In this document: positions 7,509 to 15,825 of the stretch, one piece after another
How the letters are laid out: each line of letters begins with the position of its first letter
Numbering within the stretch: the stretch's first letter is position 1
Origin: DAIDHZ01 sp965370365
GTDB taxonomy: Bacteria > Chlamydiota > Chlamydiia > Chlamydiales > SM23-39
DNA: 19,975 nt
Assembly: GCA_965370365.1 (NCBI GenBank)
Contig: CBDUSP010000028.1
Location: forward strand, 1-19,975
Direction: 5' to 3'
Notes under the pieces: model-generated
What the model saw: only the letters and a program-made list of their open reading frames with translations
Database searches by the model: none
What the model was told of the DNA's origin: nothing
Program-made: the position numbers and the translations under genes

Positions 7509-7580
7509 TACGCTGTTAAGTGAATTTTTGACAGCTTTCACGCTGCTCAAAACCGCAAAAATTCACTTAACAGCGTACTA
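7506..7580. repeat. Perfect inverted repeat with 25-nt arms
   Basis: The left arm is 7506-7530 (starting TAGTACGCTG) and the right arm is 7556-7580, its exact reverse complement. The 25-nt centre contains a short inner CAGC/GCTG stem. The lipoprotein stop codon forms the first three bases, and the right arm is followed by GTTTTTCC, so it probably also ends transcription before the tRNA gene. A perfect stem this long, rather AT-rich and with TA at both outer ends, is unusual for a plain terminator and could be a small inverted-repeat element. Confidence 0.85.
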
Positions 7581-7590
7581 GTTTTTCCTT
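7506..7590 (+). terminator. Probable intrinsic terminator of the lipoprotein gene
   Basis: The very long hairpin of 7506-7580 is followed directly by GTTTTTCCTTT on the plus strand. It lies between the end of the lipoprotein gene and tRNA-Leu. Termination is inferred from stem plus T-run; the T-run is short. Confidence 0.5.
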
Positions 7591-7634
7591 TCTGAAAACC
7601 AGAAACCTCTATATACTTAGGGTCCTTCATTCAT

Positions 7635-7718
7635 GCCGGTATGGCGAAATTGGTAGACGCGGTAGACTCAAAATCTACTTTTAGCAATAGAGTGCTGGTT
7701 CGAGTCCGGCTATCGGCA
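7635..7718 (+). tRNA. tRNA-Leu (anticodon CAA)
   Basis: This is an 84-nt class II tRNA with a long variable arm. The acceptor GCCGGTA (7635-7641) pairs with TATCGGC (7711-7717), discriminator A at 7718. The D-loop contains AATTGGTAGACGC. The anticodon stem GTAGA/TCTAC holds the loop CTCAAAA, giving CAA, which reads UUG. The T arm is CTGGTTCGAGTCCGG. CCA is not encoded. An AT-rich stretch with TATACT-like boxes lies about 25 nt upstream. I looked for but did not see a duplicated 3' end of this tRNA in the window, so there is no sign of an integrated element at it. Confidence 0.97.
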
Positions 7719-7777
7719 ATTATTCAGTGGTTCCTTCAGGAGACACTTGTAACATTTCGCTACTGACTAAACAGCGG

Positions 7778-8440
7778 TCATCTCAAAAAAACAGGCGCAT
7801 GAGGTTTAGAGTTATCAATGACAATGTCTGCTAATTCTCCGGGGCGCACTTCCCTCAGGTATAATTCTTGTCCCGGGATGTAGCGTTTAACGTATTGTTG
7901 CCTGAGCAGCTCTTGATCCCCTAGGTCCTCTTGATCACGTTCGAGAGCGCGAGACAAAGTGACAGAAAAGGGGACCTGTAAAAAAATTGTAAAATCCCAA
8001 AAAGGTCTCAATTCAGGCCGAAGTAGGAAAATCCCATCGAAGAGTAGAACAGCTCCATCTGGAGCATTTTGAGGGATTGATTCTACGGGCTGGTCTGTGT
8101 AGTGATCGAAACCCGTTGTCTTGTAGCTTCGGCTACCCTCCGGTCCAAGAGGTCTCAAGAGGTTGTTAATGATTTGCGGGTAGTCGAAAGAATCCATGTA
8201 ATAACCTAGGGAAGACAAAGAGCCCTTCCGATATCGAATATCCTTCGAGTTATGGAAAGCATCAACTGAGGAACGAATGATTTCTCGTTGTCCCTTCATG
8301 CTCAGGGCAAGTTCATTAGCGAATGTTGTCTTCCCAGCAGCATCTACCCCATCAATAGCAATACGCAATGGATGAGGTTTATCGCGTGCGTTAATCTGCT
8401 CACAAACCTCCGAAATTAGCTTGGAACGAAAACCAGTCAT
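7778..8440 (-). CDS. Uridine kinase-like P-loop kinase
   Basis: 220 aa from ATG 8440, chosen because AGGA lies about 6 nt upstream; the frame runs further to 8494 without support. The P-loop is IAIDGVDAAGKTTFANEL (about residues 25-42). It is followed by SVDAFHNSKDIRYRKG, a strand that places the catalytic Asp and substrate loop in the uridine kinase/phosphoribulokinase superfamily, and by LLFDGIFLLRPELRPFWDF, the usual second acidic strand. Near the end DIVIDNS is also typical. The likely reaction is ATP-dependent phosphorylation of a nucleoside or related small substrate; uridine is the closest match but the substrate is not certain. It is on the same strand as the MFS gene, 170 nt downstream of it, so it may have its own promoter. 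Confidence 0.75.
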   Translation of the reverse strand: MTGFRSKLISEVCEQINARDKPHPLRIAIDGVDAAGKTTFANELALSMKGQREIIRSSVDAFHNSKDIRYRKGSLSSLGYYMDSFDYPQIINNLLRPLGPEGSRSYKTTGFDHYTDQPVESIPQNAPDGAVLLFDGIFLLRPELRPFWDFTIFLQVPFSVTLSRALERDQEDLGDQELLRQQYVKRYIPGQELYLREVRPGELADIVIDNSKPHAPVFLR

Positions 8441-8610
8441 CGCAATCCTATTACTCCCAATAATCATTTTTGTGACAAACCTAGAAATCACCAACTTCCA
8501 GGTATTTCTGGGTTATACCATAAGTTATTGCAGAAAAGAAAATTAGCTTTTTTGGCGAGTTTTGGTCGAAGAGCGGGGAAATCGAAAGAACCTGAATTTG
8601 AGGATAGCCC

Positions 8611-10137
8611 CTAATCCCATCCTTCTGCAGGACTTTCTGGAGGATGGTGTGATGCTTTTCGATTATACAGCACAAAGACGCAAGCAAATGCAATGATCAG
8701 GATAAATCCCATGATTATGTGCGTTAAAGAAAAGGCCTCAATTTGGGACTCCTTGAACAGGTGGGGTACAATCTTTGCCTGGGCAGATGATAGAACTTCT
8801 TGGGCTGCAGGTCCTTTTTTTGCAATCGTTTCCAAAAAGGAAGGACTCATAATTGCTGTTTTTGGGTTTTCTGCAGCTAATTTCTCAAAGGAAAGAAATT
8901 GCGTGTGATAGGCAAACGAACTAATGATTGCCACGCCAAGGGTTCCTGCGAGTGCGCGCGTGGTTCCAAGGACGCCGAAGGCAAGGCCTGCCTTTTTCGG
9001 AGGAACCGTTCCCATCGCGGAGGCATAAGAGGGAGTAAAAATCAGAGGGATCCCAGTGCTGAAGGCAAGAAGCCCTGCAAAGATCTCTCCAAAGGAACCT
9101 TCTATAAAAAAGCTAAGCCAAAAAAATGAGCCGATGAGCAAAATAAACCCAAGAGATAGCGGGAGTTTGGGGGTGAATCGATCCGCAAGCCACCCTCCAA
9201 TCGGGGACATAAAAAGGACGGGAAGAGAGCTCATGCAGAGGACAGCTCCACTTTTTAAGGGCGACCAGTCAAGGCCTTGTTGAAAAAAGATGGCTCTGTA
9301 GACCGTGATCATTAAGACAAACTGCGTTGCAAAGATGCTGATATTTACTGCCTTGTAGATCGGGTGTCGAAAAAGAGAGAGATCAATAAAAGGATTCCGT
9401 GCTTTTCTCTCTCTCTTGAAAAGAAAAAAGGTGAAGGTAAGACAGGTGATCCAAAGCCCTGTTGTTTTTAGGGAAGTCCATCCCCATTGACTTTCTTGCA
9501 TGATAAGGATAACGAGTGAGCTGCAGGCGATTGCAAAAAAAACAAACCCCTGTGGGTCGATCTTTTGTTCCCCTTTTTTAGACGGGGGAATAAAGCGCAA
9601 AACAAGGAGAAATCCAATGATGGAAATAGGAAGGTTGATATAAAAAATCCATCTCCAGGAAAAGTTTTGCGTTAAATAGCCGCCAAGAAGGGGCGCTGTG
9701 ATTAAAAATAGGGAGCTAATGCTGACATTGAGTCCTGTTGCTTTTCCCCTCTCTTTTTGAGGAAATAAGGACATGATAAGAGGTGCGCTTGCAGGAATCA
9801 TCAAAGCGGCCCCAAGTCCTTGGAGTCCTCGGGAACAAATGAGCCAGACCATATCCGGACTTAAGCCGCTTAATAAAGAGGCTGTAACAAAAATAAGCAT
9901 GCCCGATAAAAAGACCCTGCGATATCCTAATCGATCCCCAATTTTCCCCGCCGTAAGAAGGAAAAGAGCAGATATAAAAAGATACGAGTTAATCGACCAC
10001 CAAAGCTCATTTGGCGTCGCCATCAACTCTTTTTGAATTGTAGGCAAAGCAACAGGGAGAACGGACTGATCGATAAAGATCATGGCCGTTGCCGGCATAA
10101 GGCTTAAGAGGCCGAGCCACTTCGAGTGTTTTTTCAT
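8611..10137 (-). CDS. MFS drug:H+ antiporter, DHA2 (EmrB/QacA) family
   Basis: 508-aa inner-membrane transporter with about 14 predicted TM segments. Visible motifs are the TM1 signature FIDQSVLPVALPTIQ (about 22-36), motif A GKIGDRLGYRRVF (about 64-76), and motif C-like LITAPLLGGYLTQNFSWRWI with FYINLPI after it, characteristic of 14-TM DHA2 exporters. A long hydrophilic loop (QLDWSPLKSG-like region) separates the later helices. It should use the proton gradient to export amphipathic compounds; the substrate cannot be read from sequence. It is divergent from the patatin gene with an 86-nt shared intergenic region. No obvious ribosome site precedes ATG 10137, and no efflux regulator gene lies nearby. 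Confidence 0.88.
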   Translation of the reverse strand: MKKHSKWLGLLSLMPATAMIFIDQSVLPVALPTIQKELMATPNELWWSINSYLFISALFLLTAGKIGDRLGYRRVFLSGMLIFVTASLLSGLSPDMVWLICSRGLQGLGAALMIPASAPLIMSLFPQKERGKATGLNVSISSLFLITAPLLGGYLTQNFSWRWIFYINLPISIIGFLLVLRFIPPSKKGEQKIDPQGFVFFAIACSSLVILIMQESQWGWTSLKTTGLWITCLTFTFFLFKRERKARNPFIDLSLFRHPIYKAVNISIFATQFVLMITVYRAIFFQQGLDWSPLKSGAVLCMSSLPVLFMSPIGGWLADRFTPKLPLSLGFILLIGSFFWLSFFIEGSFGEIFAGLLAFSTGIPLIFTPSYASAMGTVPPKKAGLAFGVLGTTRALAGTLGVAIISSFAYHTQFLSFEKLAAENPKTAIMSPSFLETIAKKGPAAQEVLSSAQAKIVPHLFKESQIEAFSLTHIIMGFILIIAFACVFVLYNRKASHHPPESPAEGWD

Positions 10138-10197
10138 CTAAGTGAAAAGTATCTTTTTTTTAATTAATAATCTATACCGAAAAAAATAGGTTTTCTC

Positions 10198-10203
10198 TAT
10201 AAT
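10198..10203 (+). promoter_or_regulatory. -10 box (TATAAT) of the patatin gene
   Basis: A perfect TATAAT lies 20 nt before ATG 10224 in the very AT-rich gap between the divergent MFS and patatin genes. The -35 region is poor. A start just upstream of AGAGGG would give a very short leader. Confidence 0.45.
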
Positions 10204-10223
10204 CCTTGTGTCAAGAGGGTTCC

Positions 10224-11144
10224 ATGTCCAGGTTAATAATTTTCTCTTTCCTTGCCTTATTTAGTGGATGTTCTTCTTTAATCGTGGATCCGGGCGAACG
10301 TATAGAGGTTTCTGGGTTTACTCCTTCGAAACCCGTGAATCTTGCTCTTGTTCTAGGTGGAGGGGGAGCGAAGGGGTTTGCTCATTTAGGAGCGATCCAG
10401 GAGCTTGAAAAAGAGGGGATTCGTCCTGACTTGATTGTGGGTTGCAGTGCTGGAGCTGTTGCAGGGGCTCTGTACGCAGATCAACCGAATTTAGAAAGCT
10501 CTATCGCGACTTTGCTCCCTTTAAAAAAGGGGGATGTTCTTGATTATTCATACATGAATCCGATCTTTGGAATTGTGAATGGAGATTTATTGCTTGGGCT
10601 AATGAGACGGCTTCTTCAAGCAACCCATTTTGAAGACTTGAGAATTCCCCTCATTATTGTTGCAACGGACTTGCTTTCTGGAGATCCGTTAGAGATTTCT
10701 TCGGGGGAGATTGCTCCAGCTATTCATGCATCCTGCGCAGTTCCTGGGGTTTTTAAACCAGTCTCTCTTTATGGAAGATATTGTGTCGATGGGGGGGCTT
10801 CTTGTCCTTTGCCTGTCAGCATTGCAAGGAAGTATGGGGCAAAGGTTGTTATTGCTATCGATTTAAGCGAGAAGCTTCCAGAGGAAACTCCAAAGCACCT
10901 TTTTGGAGTTACCCGGAGAAGTCTAGAGATTGCATATCGTAACTTTGTAAAGCATTCTCTTGCGGGAGCAGACATTGCGATTCGGATGGATTTTGATGAT
11001 GTTGGAACGTTTAATGATGACCAGAACCAGCGTCTCTACGAGCAAGGGGGTTCTGTTATTCGCGAAAAGCTCCCTGAAATTAAAAAAAAGCTCAGTTTAT
11101 TAAAGCTCAATCTTCCAACGAAGTTTCTAAAAGACTCTGAATAG
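10224..11144 (+). CDS. Patatin-like phospholipase lipoprotein (RssA/YlbK-like)
   Basis: 306 aa. The N-terminus MSRLIIFSFLALFSGC is a lipoprotein signal with the lipidated Cys at residue 16, so the enzyme is probably membrane-anchored on the outer side of the inner membrane or in the outer membrane. The patatin domain has the oxyanion-hole loop GGGGAKG (45-51), the nucleophile elbow GCSAG (Ser75) and the dyad aspartate in VDGGAS (Asp189), so it looks catalytically complete; acyl-ester or phospholipid hydrolysis is expected. I chose ATG 10224 since AGAGGG lies 4-5 nt upstream; the TTG at 10206 is less likely and would add six residues and spoil the signal. It is followed 23 nt later by the calcium pump, possibly in one transcript. 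Confidence 0.88.
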   Translation: MSRLIIFSFLALFSGCSSLIVDPGERIEVSGFTPSKPVNLALVLGGGGAKGFAHLGAIQELEKEGIRPDLIVGCSAGAVAGALYADQPNLESSIATLLPLKKGDVLDYSYMNPIFGIVNGDLLLGLMRRLLQATHFEDLRIPLIIVATDLLSGDPLEISSGEIAPAIHASCAVPGVFKPVSLYGRYCVDGGASCPLPVSIARKYGAKVVIAIDLSEKLPEETPKHLFGVTRRSLEIAYRNFVKHSLAGADIAIRMDFDDVGTFNDDQNQRLYEQGGSVIREKLPEIKKKLSLLKLNLPTKFLKDSE

Positions 11145-11167
11145 ACCCTTGTGCTACGTTCAAATTT

Positions 11168-13750
11168 ATGGCACGGGACGTTTACTCTCTAAGCTCTGAA
11201 GAGGTCTGTAAAGAGCTTGGAACAGACCTTCAAAATGGACTTTCCTCAGAAGAGGTTCTTCTTCGTCTTGAGAAGTTTGGAAAAAACGAGCTTCCTCCTG
11301 CTAAGCGCTTTTCTGCATGGATCATTTTCTTTCGGCAGTTTTCAAGCCCTTTAATTTGGTTTTTGCTTGTTGGTGCTCTTGTCGCAGGGTTTTTGGGCGA
11401 GTGGGTCCAAATGAGCGCAATTGGCGCGATTTTAGTTCTTAATGCCATCATCAGTTTTTTTCAAGAATACAGCGCAGAAAAGTCCTTTGAGGCGCTAAAG
11501 AGTTTATATGTTGTGATCTCTCGCGTCATAAGAGATGGGCAGATGAGGGAGATTCCATCCTCTGAAATTGTTCCGGGGGATCTTATCATCCTCGAGGCAG
11601 GGGATCAGGTTCCGGCAGACGGAAGGCTCACCCATGTCACACAATTGGGTATTCAGGAGGCTGCTTTAACAGGGGAGTCGACAGCTGTCCATAAAGAGAC
11701 TGCACCTCTTTCTGGCAAGCAGGCGCTTGCAGATCAGAAAAATATGGTTTTTTCCGGCACGCAAGTAACAGCTGGAAGAGGAACCTTTATCGTTACGAAA
11801 ACGGGCCTTGAGACTGAATTTGGGAAAATAGCAGCTAGTTTGCAAGAACAAACAAAAGAGATCACGCCGCTTCAAGTACGCTTTAATCGCTTAGGCAAAC
11901 AACTGGTTCTTATTTGCATTGGCATTATCATCGTGATTGCTATTTTGGGCTTTTCTAAAGGGATGGGAACTGTTGAAATTGCCTTGATTGCATTGAGTTT
12001 GGCAGTTGCTGCAATTCCAGAAGGACTGCCCGCAATTGTAACAATTACGCTTGCTATGGGTGTTCGCAAGATGGCGAAAAACAAGGCGCTTGTTCGTCGC
12101 CTTGTTTCTGTTGAAACGCTTGGGTGTACTTCTGTGATTTGCTCAGATAAGACAGGAACGCTCACCAAAAATGAGATGGTGGTTCTTCATGTTTGGGTAA
12201 AGGGAAAAAGATTTGATATTCATCCAAGGGATGCGATTGATGCAGAAAAAGATCTTCTTTTGGCTCTAAAAGTGGGTGTTTTGTGTAATCACGCAGAACT
12301 AAATCAAGAGTGGAAGATTTCTGGGGATCCTACGGAAGGCGCACTTCTCGTTGCTGCTGCAAAGGCAGGTCTTTGGAAGAAGCCTCTTGAGCTGGAGGCT
12401 CCTTTTTCAGAGGAAATTCCCTTTGACTCAGAAAGAAAGATGATGAGCATCTTGCGTAAAGATGGGGTTCTTTACGCAAAAGGAGCTCTTGAGTCGATTC
12501 TTCCTCTTTGTGATGAAAAAGATAAAGATGCGATTTTTAAGGCACAATTAGAGCTTGCAAGCCAGGGTTTTCGCGTGCTTGCACTCGCCACAAAAAAAGT
12601 TCCAAAGGATACCAAAATCGATCCCTCCTTAGAAAACAATCTGGAGTTTGTAGGCCTTGTTGCGATGATGGACCCTCCACGAGAGGGGGTAAGAGAAGCC
12701 ATTACCGCTTGCAGGGAAGCGGGGATTACTCCAGTGATGATTACGGGCGATCACAAAGAGACGGCCACATTCATTGCAAAAGACATTGGCTTAATGACAG
12801 AAAGCTCAATTGCAGTTGAAGGAAAAGAGCTCGATGAAATGGATGATGAAGCTCTAAAGAGCACAGTCTTAAAAACAGCTATTTTTGCGCGCGTAAGCGC
12901 AGAGCATAAACTGCGGATTATCGAGGCTTGGAAAAGTCACGGACATGTTGTTGCAATGACAGGAGATGGGGTCAATGATGCGCCTGCTATTAAAAAGGCA
13001 GATATCGGGATTGCAATGGGGATTACGGGGACTGAGGTGACAAAGCAGGCCTCTGATATGGTGATCTTGGATGATCACTTTGCAACGATTGTAAAGGCGG
13101 TTAAAGAGGGAAGAGCGATTTATAGCAATATTATTCGCTTTGTCCGCTTTTTGCTCTCTGCAAACTTTGCAGAGCTTCTTGTGATCCTCTGCGGCATGCT
13201 CTGGGGCTTTTCAAGTGTCGATGGAGAAGTTTGGGCAATCTTGCTTCCTGCTCAAATTTTGTGGATCAATCTTGTCACAGATGGACTCCCGTCGATTGCT
13301 CTGGCATTTGATCCTGTTGAAAAACAGGTGATGCAGCAAAAACCCCGAAAACTAACGGAAGCGATCCTTTCCCCTTCCTGGATTTTAAGGCTTGTTCTCA
13401 TTGGGGTGGTCGCTGCAATCGGATCGCTTTTTGCAGCGCATATTGGCTTTTTAAAGGGTAAAGCGACAGGACAGACGATGGTGTTTACAGAGCTTGTTAT
13501 TTTGGAGCTTGGAATTTTGTTCTTAATCCGCATGCCGCTTCGGGTGTTTTCAAACATGTGGATTATTGGATCGGTTGCGCTTTCAATCGTGCTTCAGTTG
13601 CTTGTTCTTTATTTCCCGCCGATGCATCTAGCTTTTGGAACGAGCTTTTTAGGATTGGGAGAGTGGCTTTGGATTGTCTCCATTGCATGTGTTGCAAACT
13701 TTTTAATCTTTCTTATGCTCAAACTTATGAGGAGACAAAGTGTGGTTTAG
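11168..13750 (+). CDS. P-type Ca2+-ATPase (P2A, SERCA/PacL-like)
   Basis: 860 aa, with a cation-ATPase N-terminal domain (about 5-70), an actuator with TGES (168-171), phosphorylation at Asp327 in CSDKTGTLTKNE, hinge TGDH (526-529), GDGVND (599-604), and six C-terminal helices. The metal-site residues are readable. TM4 is IPEGLPA with Glu285 (SERCA Glu309). TM5 is ANFAELL with Asn666 and Glu669 (SERCA Asn768, Glu771). TM6 is NLVTDGLP with Asn701, Thr704 and Asp705 (SERCA Asn796, Thr799, Asp800). Having both site I and site II ligands argues for calcium export of the SERCA/PacL type rather than manganese. It overlaps the exchanger gene by 11 nt. No frameshift or missing motif is visible. Confidence 0.92.
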   Translation: MARDVYSLSSEEVCKELGTDLQNGLSSEEVLLRLEKFGKNELPPAKRFSAWIIFFRQFSSPLIWFLLVGALVAGFLGEWVQMSAIGAILVLNAIISFFQEYSAEKSFEALKSLYVVISRVIRDGQMREIPSSEIVPGDLIILEAGDQVPADGRLTHVTQLGIQEAALTGESTAVHKETAPLSGKQALADQKNMVFSGTQVTAGRGTFIVTKTGLETEFGKIAASLQEQTKEITPLQVRFNRLGKQLVLICIGIIIVIAILGFSKGMGTVEIALIALSLAVAAIPEGLPAIVTITLAMGVRKMAKNKALVRRLVSVETLGCTSVICSDKTGTLTKNEMVVLHVWVKGKRFDIHPRDAIDAEKDLLLALKVGVLCNHAELNQEWKISGDPTEGALLVAAAKAGLWKKPLELEAPFSEEIPFDSERKMMSILRKDGVLYAKGALESILPLCDEKDKDAIFKAQLELASQGFRVLALATKKVPKDTKIDPSLENNLEFVGLVAMMDPPREGVREAITACREAGITPVMITGDHKETATFIAKDIGLMTESSIAVEGKELDEMDDEALKSTVLKTAIFARVSAEHKLRIIEAWKSHGHVVAMTGDGVNDAPAIKKADIGIAMGITGTEVTKQASDMVILDDHFATIVKAVKEGRAIYSNIIRFVRFLLSANFAELLVILCGMLWGFSSVDGEVWAILLPAQILWINLVTDGLPSIALAFDPVEKQVMQQKPRKLTEAILSPSWILRLVLIGVVAAIGSLFAAHIGFLKGKATGQTMVFTELVILELGILFLIRMPLRVFSNMWIIGSVALSIVLQLLVLYFPPMHLAFGTSFLGLGEWLWIVSIACVANFLIFLMLKLMRRQSVV

Positions 13751-14684
13751 TTTCTTTATTGGAATCGTCCTTCTTTATTTGGGATCAGAGGCTCTTGTTC
13801 GGGGATCGTCTTCTTTAGCGATTCGATTCAATATTAAGCCGCTCATCATTGGTCTTACAGTTATTGCATTCGGTACAAGCAGCCCAGAGCTTGTTGTGAG
13901 TATCCAAGCAGTACTCACACAGCACGCAGAAATTTCTCTTGGAGATGTCATTGGATCGAATATTTTTAATGTGGCGGGGATTTTAAGTTTTTGCGCAATT
14001 CTTCGCCCCATCCCTTTGAATAAAGATCTCCTCAAATTCAATATTCCTGTGATGTTTTTTGGTTTTTTTCTCTTTTCCATCTTTTTGCTGACAGGTACGA
14101 TCTCTAGACTCGCTGGCGGCATTTTTGTCTCTTGTTTGGTTCTCTATACGCTTGCGTTGTACTGCATTCCAAAGCAAAGAGATCTTCAGGAAAAAGAAGC
14201 GGCAGAAGAAGTGGAAAAGCCTCTAAAAAACTTAGGACTTGAGCTAGTCTTGATTTTAGGGGGGCTTGCCTTTTTAATTTATGGCGCGCACCTGATTGTA
14301 TCTAGCGCAGTAACACTCGCAAAGCTTTGGGGGGTTAATGAAGCAGTAATTGCCCTTGGTATAGTTGCTTTAGGAACAAGCCTGCCAGAGATAAGTTGTT
14401 GCTTAATTGCGCTTTTTAGAAAGAAGTATGACCTGTTGGTTGGAAGTATCATTGGATCGAACATTTTTAACATCTTTTCCGTCATAGGAATCGCATCACT
14501 CGTGCGGCCAATCCCGGTATCAAATATCCGCTTAGTAGATCTTGGGATGATGTTTCTGTCCTCTGTGTTTATTTTGCCCTTTTTTCAAAAGGACTTGATC
14601 ATCCATAGAAAGAAAGCAGTCTTTCTTATCTGTCTCTATGTTTTCTATATTCTCTATCTGTACAGAGCAAATGGGATACTGTAG
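13740..14684 (+). CDS. Na+/Ca2+ exchanger family protein (CaCA, YrbG-like)
   Basis: 314-aa membrane exchanger with about ten TM segments in two homologous halves. The alpha-1 repeat carries AFGTSSPEL (43-51) and IGSNIFN (71-77); the alpha-2 repeat carries LGTSLPEI (211-218) and IGSNIFN (238-244). The paired acidic residues of GTSxPE bind the cation. A hydrophilic loop rich in Glu and Lys (about 145-165) separates the halves. I chose GTG 13740 with GAGGAG about 6 nt upstream; this start lies inside the end of the Ca2+-ATPase gene, so the two are translationally coupled. Together they suggest a calcium-export operon using ATP and an ion gradient. Whether Na+ or H+ is the counter-ion cannot be told. 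Confidence 0.9.
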   Translation: MWFSFFIGIVLLYLGSEALVRGSSSLAIRFNIKPLIIGLTVIAFGTSSPELVVSIQAVLTQHAEISLGDVIGSNIFNVAGILSFCAILRPIPLNKDLLKFNIPVMFFGFFLFSIFLLTGTISRLAGGIFVSCLVLYTLALYCIPKQRDLQEKEAAEEVEKPLKNLGLELVLILGGLAFLIYGAHLIVSSAVTLAKLWGVNEAVIALGIVALGTSLPEISCCLIALFRKKYDLLVGSIIGSNIFNIFSVIGIASLVRPIPVSNIRLVDLGMMFLSSVFILPFFQKDLIIHRKKAVFLICLYVFYILYLYRANGIL

Positions 14685-14802
14685 GGAACCACTAAATGAG
14701 TTTCGTGAGGCAGTCAAAATTCTAAGTCACTGTATGTCAGCAGGATAGATCCTTCTGTGAAATTTTTGTCCGGTACAGAGTGTTACATAGGTGTATCTAC
14801 TC

Positions 14803-14832
14803 TTGAGGGATTTATTATTGCTGTGTTATAAT
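14803..14832 (+). promoter_or_regulatory. Promoter of ORF A
   Basis: TTGAGG (14803-14808), an 18-nt spacer and TATAAT (14827-14832) with a TG-like extension. The -10 box lies 34 nt before ATG 14867, nearly the same layout as the promoter of ORF B, and the leader ends share TAGTTTAATGAG. The rest of 14685-14866 shows nothing recognisable. Confidence 0.65.
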
Positions 14833-14866
14833 TTTATTATTGTGTATTTACGTTGGAGATAGTTTA

Positions 14867-15337
14867 ATGAGTGTTGGAAATAATGTTCACAACCAAGGAG
14901 TCCCTAGAGAGACTATCGCCCAAGCGCCGGGACAGCCTAGTTGTGATGATTTTGCATCTGCTTTGAAAGTAGCTCAACAGATTAATGATAAGTTTAAGTC
15001 AGCTCGTGCTATAGCGGGTATTTTAATTGATCGTAATAGTATAGACGATTATATAAATGATGATAATATTGTTTCTAAAATCATGGTTGTTGAAGAATGT
15101 CTAAAAATAAAAAAAGAGCGTGGTGCTAAACTTGATAGACAAACTGCGCTACTTCTCAAAAAGATTCCTCCACATCTGTCTTATAGGGTAGTAGAGAGCA
15201 CTGCAAATTTGGTACGGAAATCCAATACTCTAAAAGAGGAGATGCAGATTTTGGAGAAGGTATTTCATGATGATCCTGCTCTGTTTACACCACACTCTCA
15301 TCCGTTTATAACAGCCGTTTTGGACGCGCTTCCATGA
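14867..15337 (+). CDS. ORF A: short paralogue of the helical-repeat protein ORF B
   Basis: 156 aa, function not recognised. I chose ATG 14867 because GGAG (14855-14858) lies 8 nt upstream; an upstream TTG start would add nine residues. After a 28-residue unique N-terminus (MSVGNNVHNQG), the protein from CDDFASALKVAQQI onward aligns with the last ~170 residues of ORF B: CDD, ALKVAQQI/ALKVVERI, ARAIAG/ARTIAN, DDYIND/ESYINH, LLLKKIP/VLLKQVP, NLVRK/KLVRA and HPFITAVL/HRFIAAVQ match in order. The middle of ORF B is missing, so this is an internally deleted or ancestral short form. Leader and promoter are also similar. It is convergent with a broken lysS 3' end starting immediately downstream. No membrane or signal segment was seen. 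Confidence 0.75.
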   Translation: MSVGNNVHNQGVPRETIAQAPGQPSCDDFASALKVAQQINDKFKSARAIAGILIDRNSIDDYINDDNIVSKIMVVEECLKIKKERGAKLDRQTALLLKKIPPHLSYRVVESTANLVRKSNTLKEEMQILEKVFHDDPALFTPHSHPFITAVLDALP

Positions 15338-15580
15338 TTCTGGGAGTGACCAGTTCTGCCGCAAAATAGCAAGGACTCGTCAGACGATTCCTCGGGCCGC
15401 ATAATCCGGGAAGAACAGGACATCGCGGATGGATTCCGCGTTTGTAAAGAGCATGACGAGCCTGTCAATTCCAAAGCCAATGCCGCCTGTTGGAGGCATT
15501 CCCTGGCAGATGGATTCAATAAACTCCTCATCAAGGGGAGAGGCTTCCTCATCGCCCTTCTCTTTTTGATCTGCCTGCTT
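15338..15580 (-). pseudogene. Broken copy of the lysS 3' end
   Basis: On the minus strand from 15580 it encodes the last ~58 codons of LysS, starting KQADQKEKGDEEASPLDEEF and including the class II motif 3 GIGFGIDRLVMLF, with no amino-acid difference from the intact lysS at 18202-19770 although about 20 third- or silent-position bases differ. It then has one extra G (about 15406), shifting the frame; without it the frame would read PIMRPEE and run on past the lysS stop position. Homology also extends past the gene end (TGACCAGTTCT). There is no start or upstream part: an in-frame TAA at 15583-15581 sits directly before it. It cannot encode a synthetase. Confidence 0.92.
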
Positions 15581-15761
15581 TTATTCGATCACGAACTCGT
15601 CCATCTCGTTCTTGTTTATGCTGTATCCTAAGCTGCACCTTTGCGCTATCGGTCAAAAAATGCATACGGAAACTATACAGTCAAATCTTTTTTGCACATT
15701 CAAATTTTTTGTTCACGAAAGGTATAGAACTCCAAGTTTTGAATTGATTTGGGTACATCGC

Positions 15762-15790
15762 TTGATATTTTGTTAAGATTGTATTATAAT
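15762..15790 (+). promoter_or_regulatory. Promoter of ORF B
   Basis: TTGATA (15762-15767), a 17-nt spacer and TATAAT (15785-15790): a near-consensus housekeeping promoter 35 nt before ATG 15826. Of the 15581-15761 gap before it I can only say it is AT-rich with no recognisable gene. Confidence 0.75.
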
Positions 15791-15825
15791 GTGATGTACT
15801 ATTTATTAATAGATGGGGTAGTTTA

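Noticed and set aside
7719..7740. Possible attachment site after tRNA-Leu: AGTGGTTCC also appears inverted near 14686
   Set aside because: Only 9 bases, inverted, no integrase or duplicated tRNA end; within chance expectation.
15298..15552. 84-codon minus frame resembling the 89-codon frame at 18099-18368
   Set aside because: Both are the same shifted frame of the lysS 3' end; their similarity only reflects the lysS duplication, not a real small gene family.
15581..15650. Minus-strand frame ending NKNEMDEFVIE just before the lysS fragment, possible tail of another gene
   Set aside because: Only about 20 codons, closed upstream by TAG, no start, no family I recognise, and no convincing match to the corresponding lysS part.
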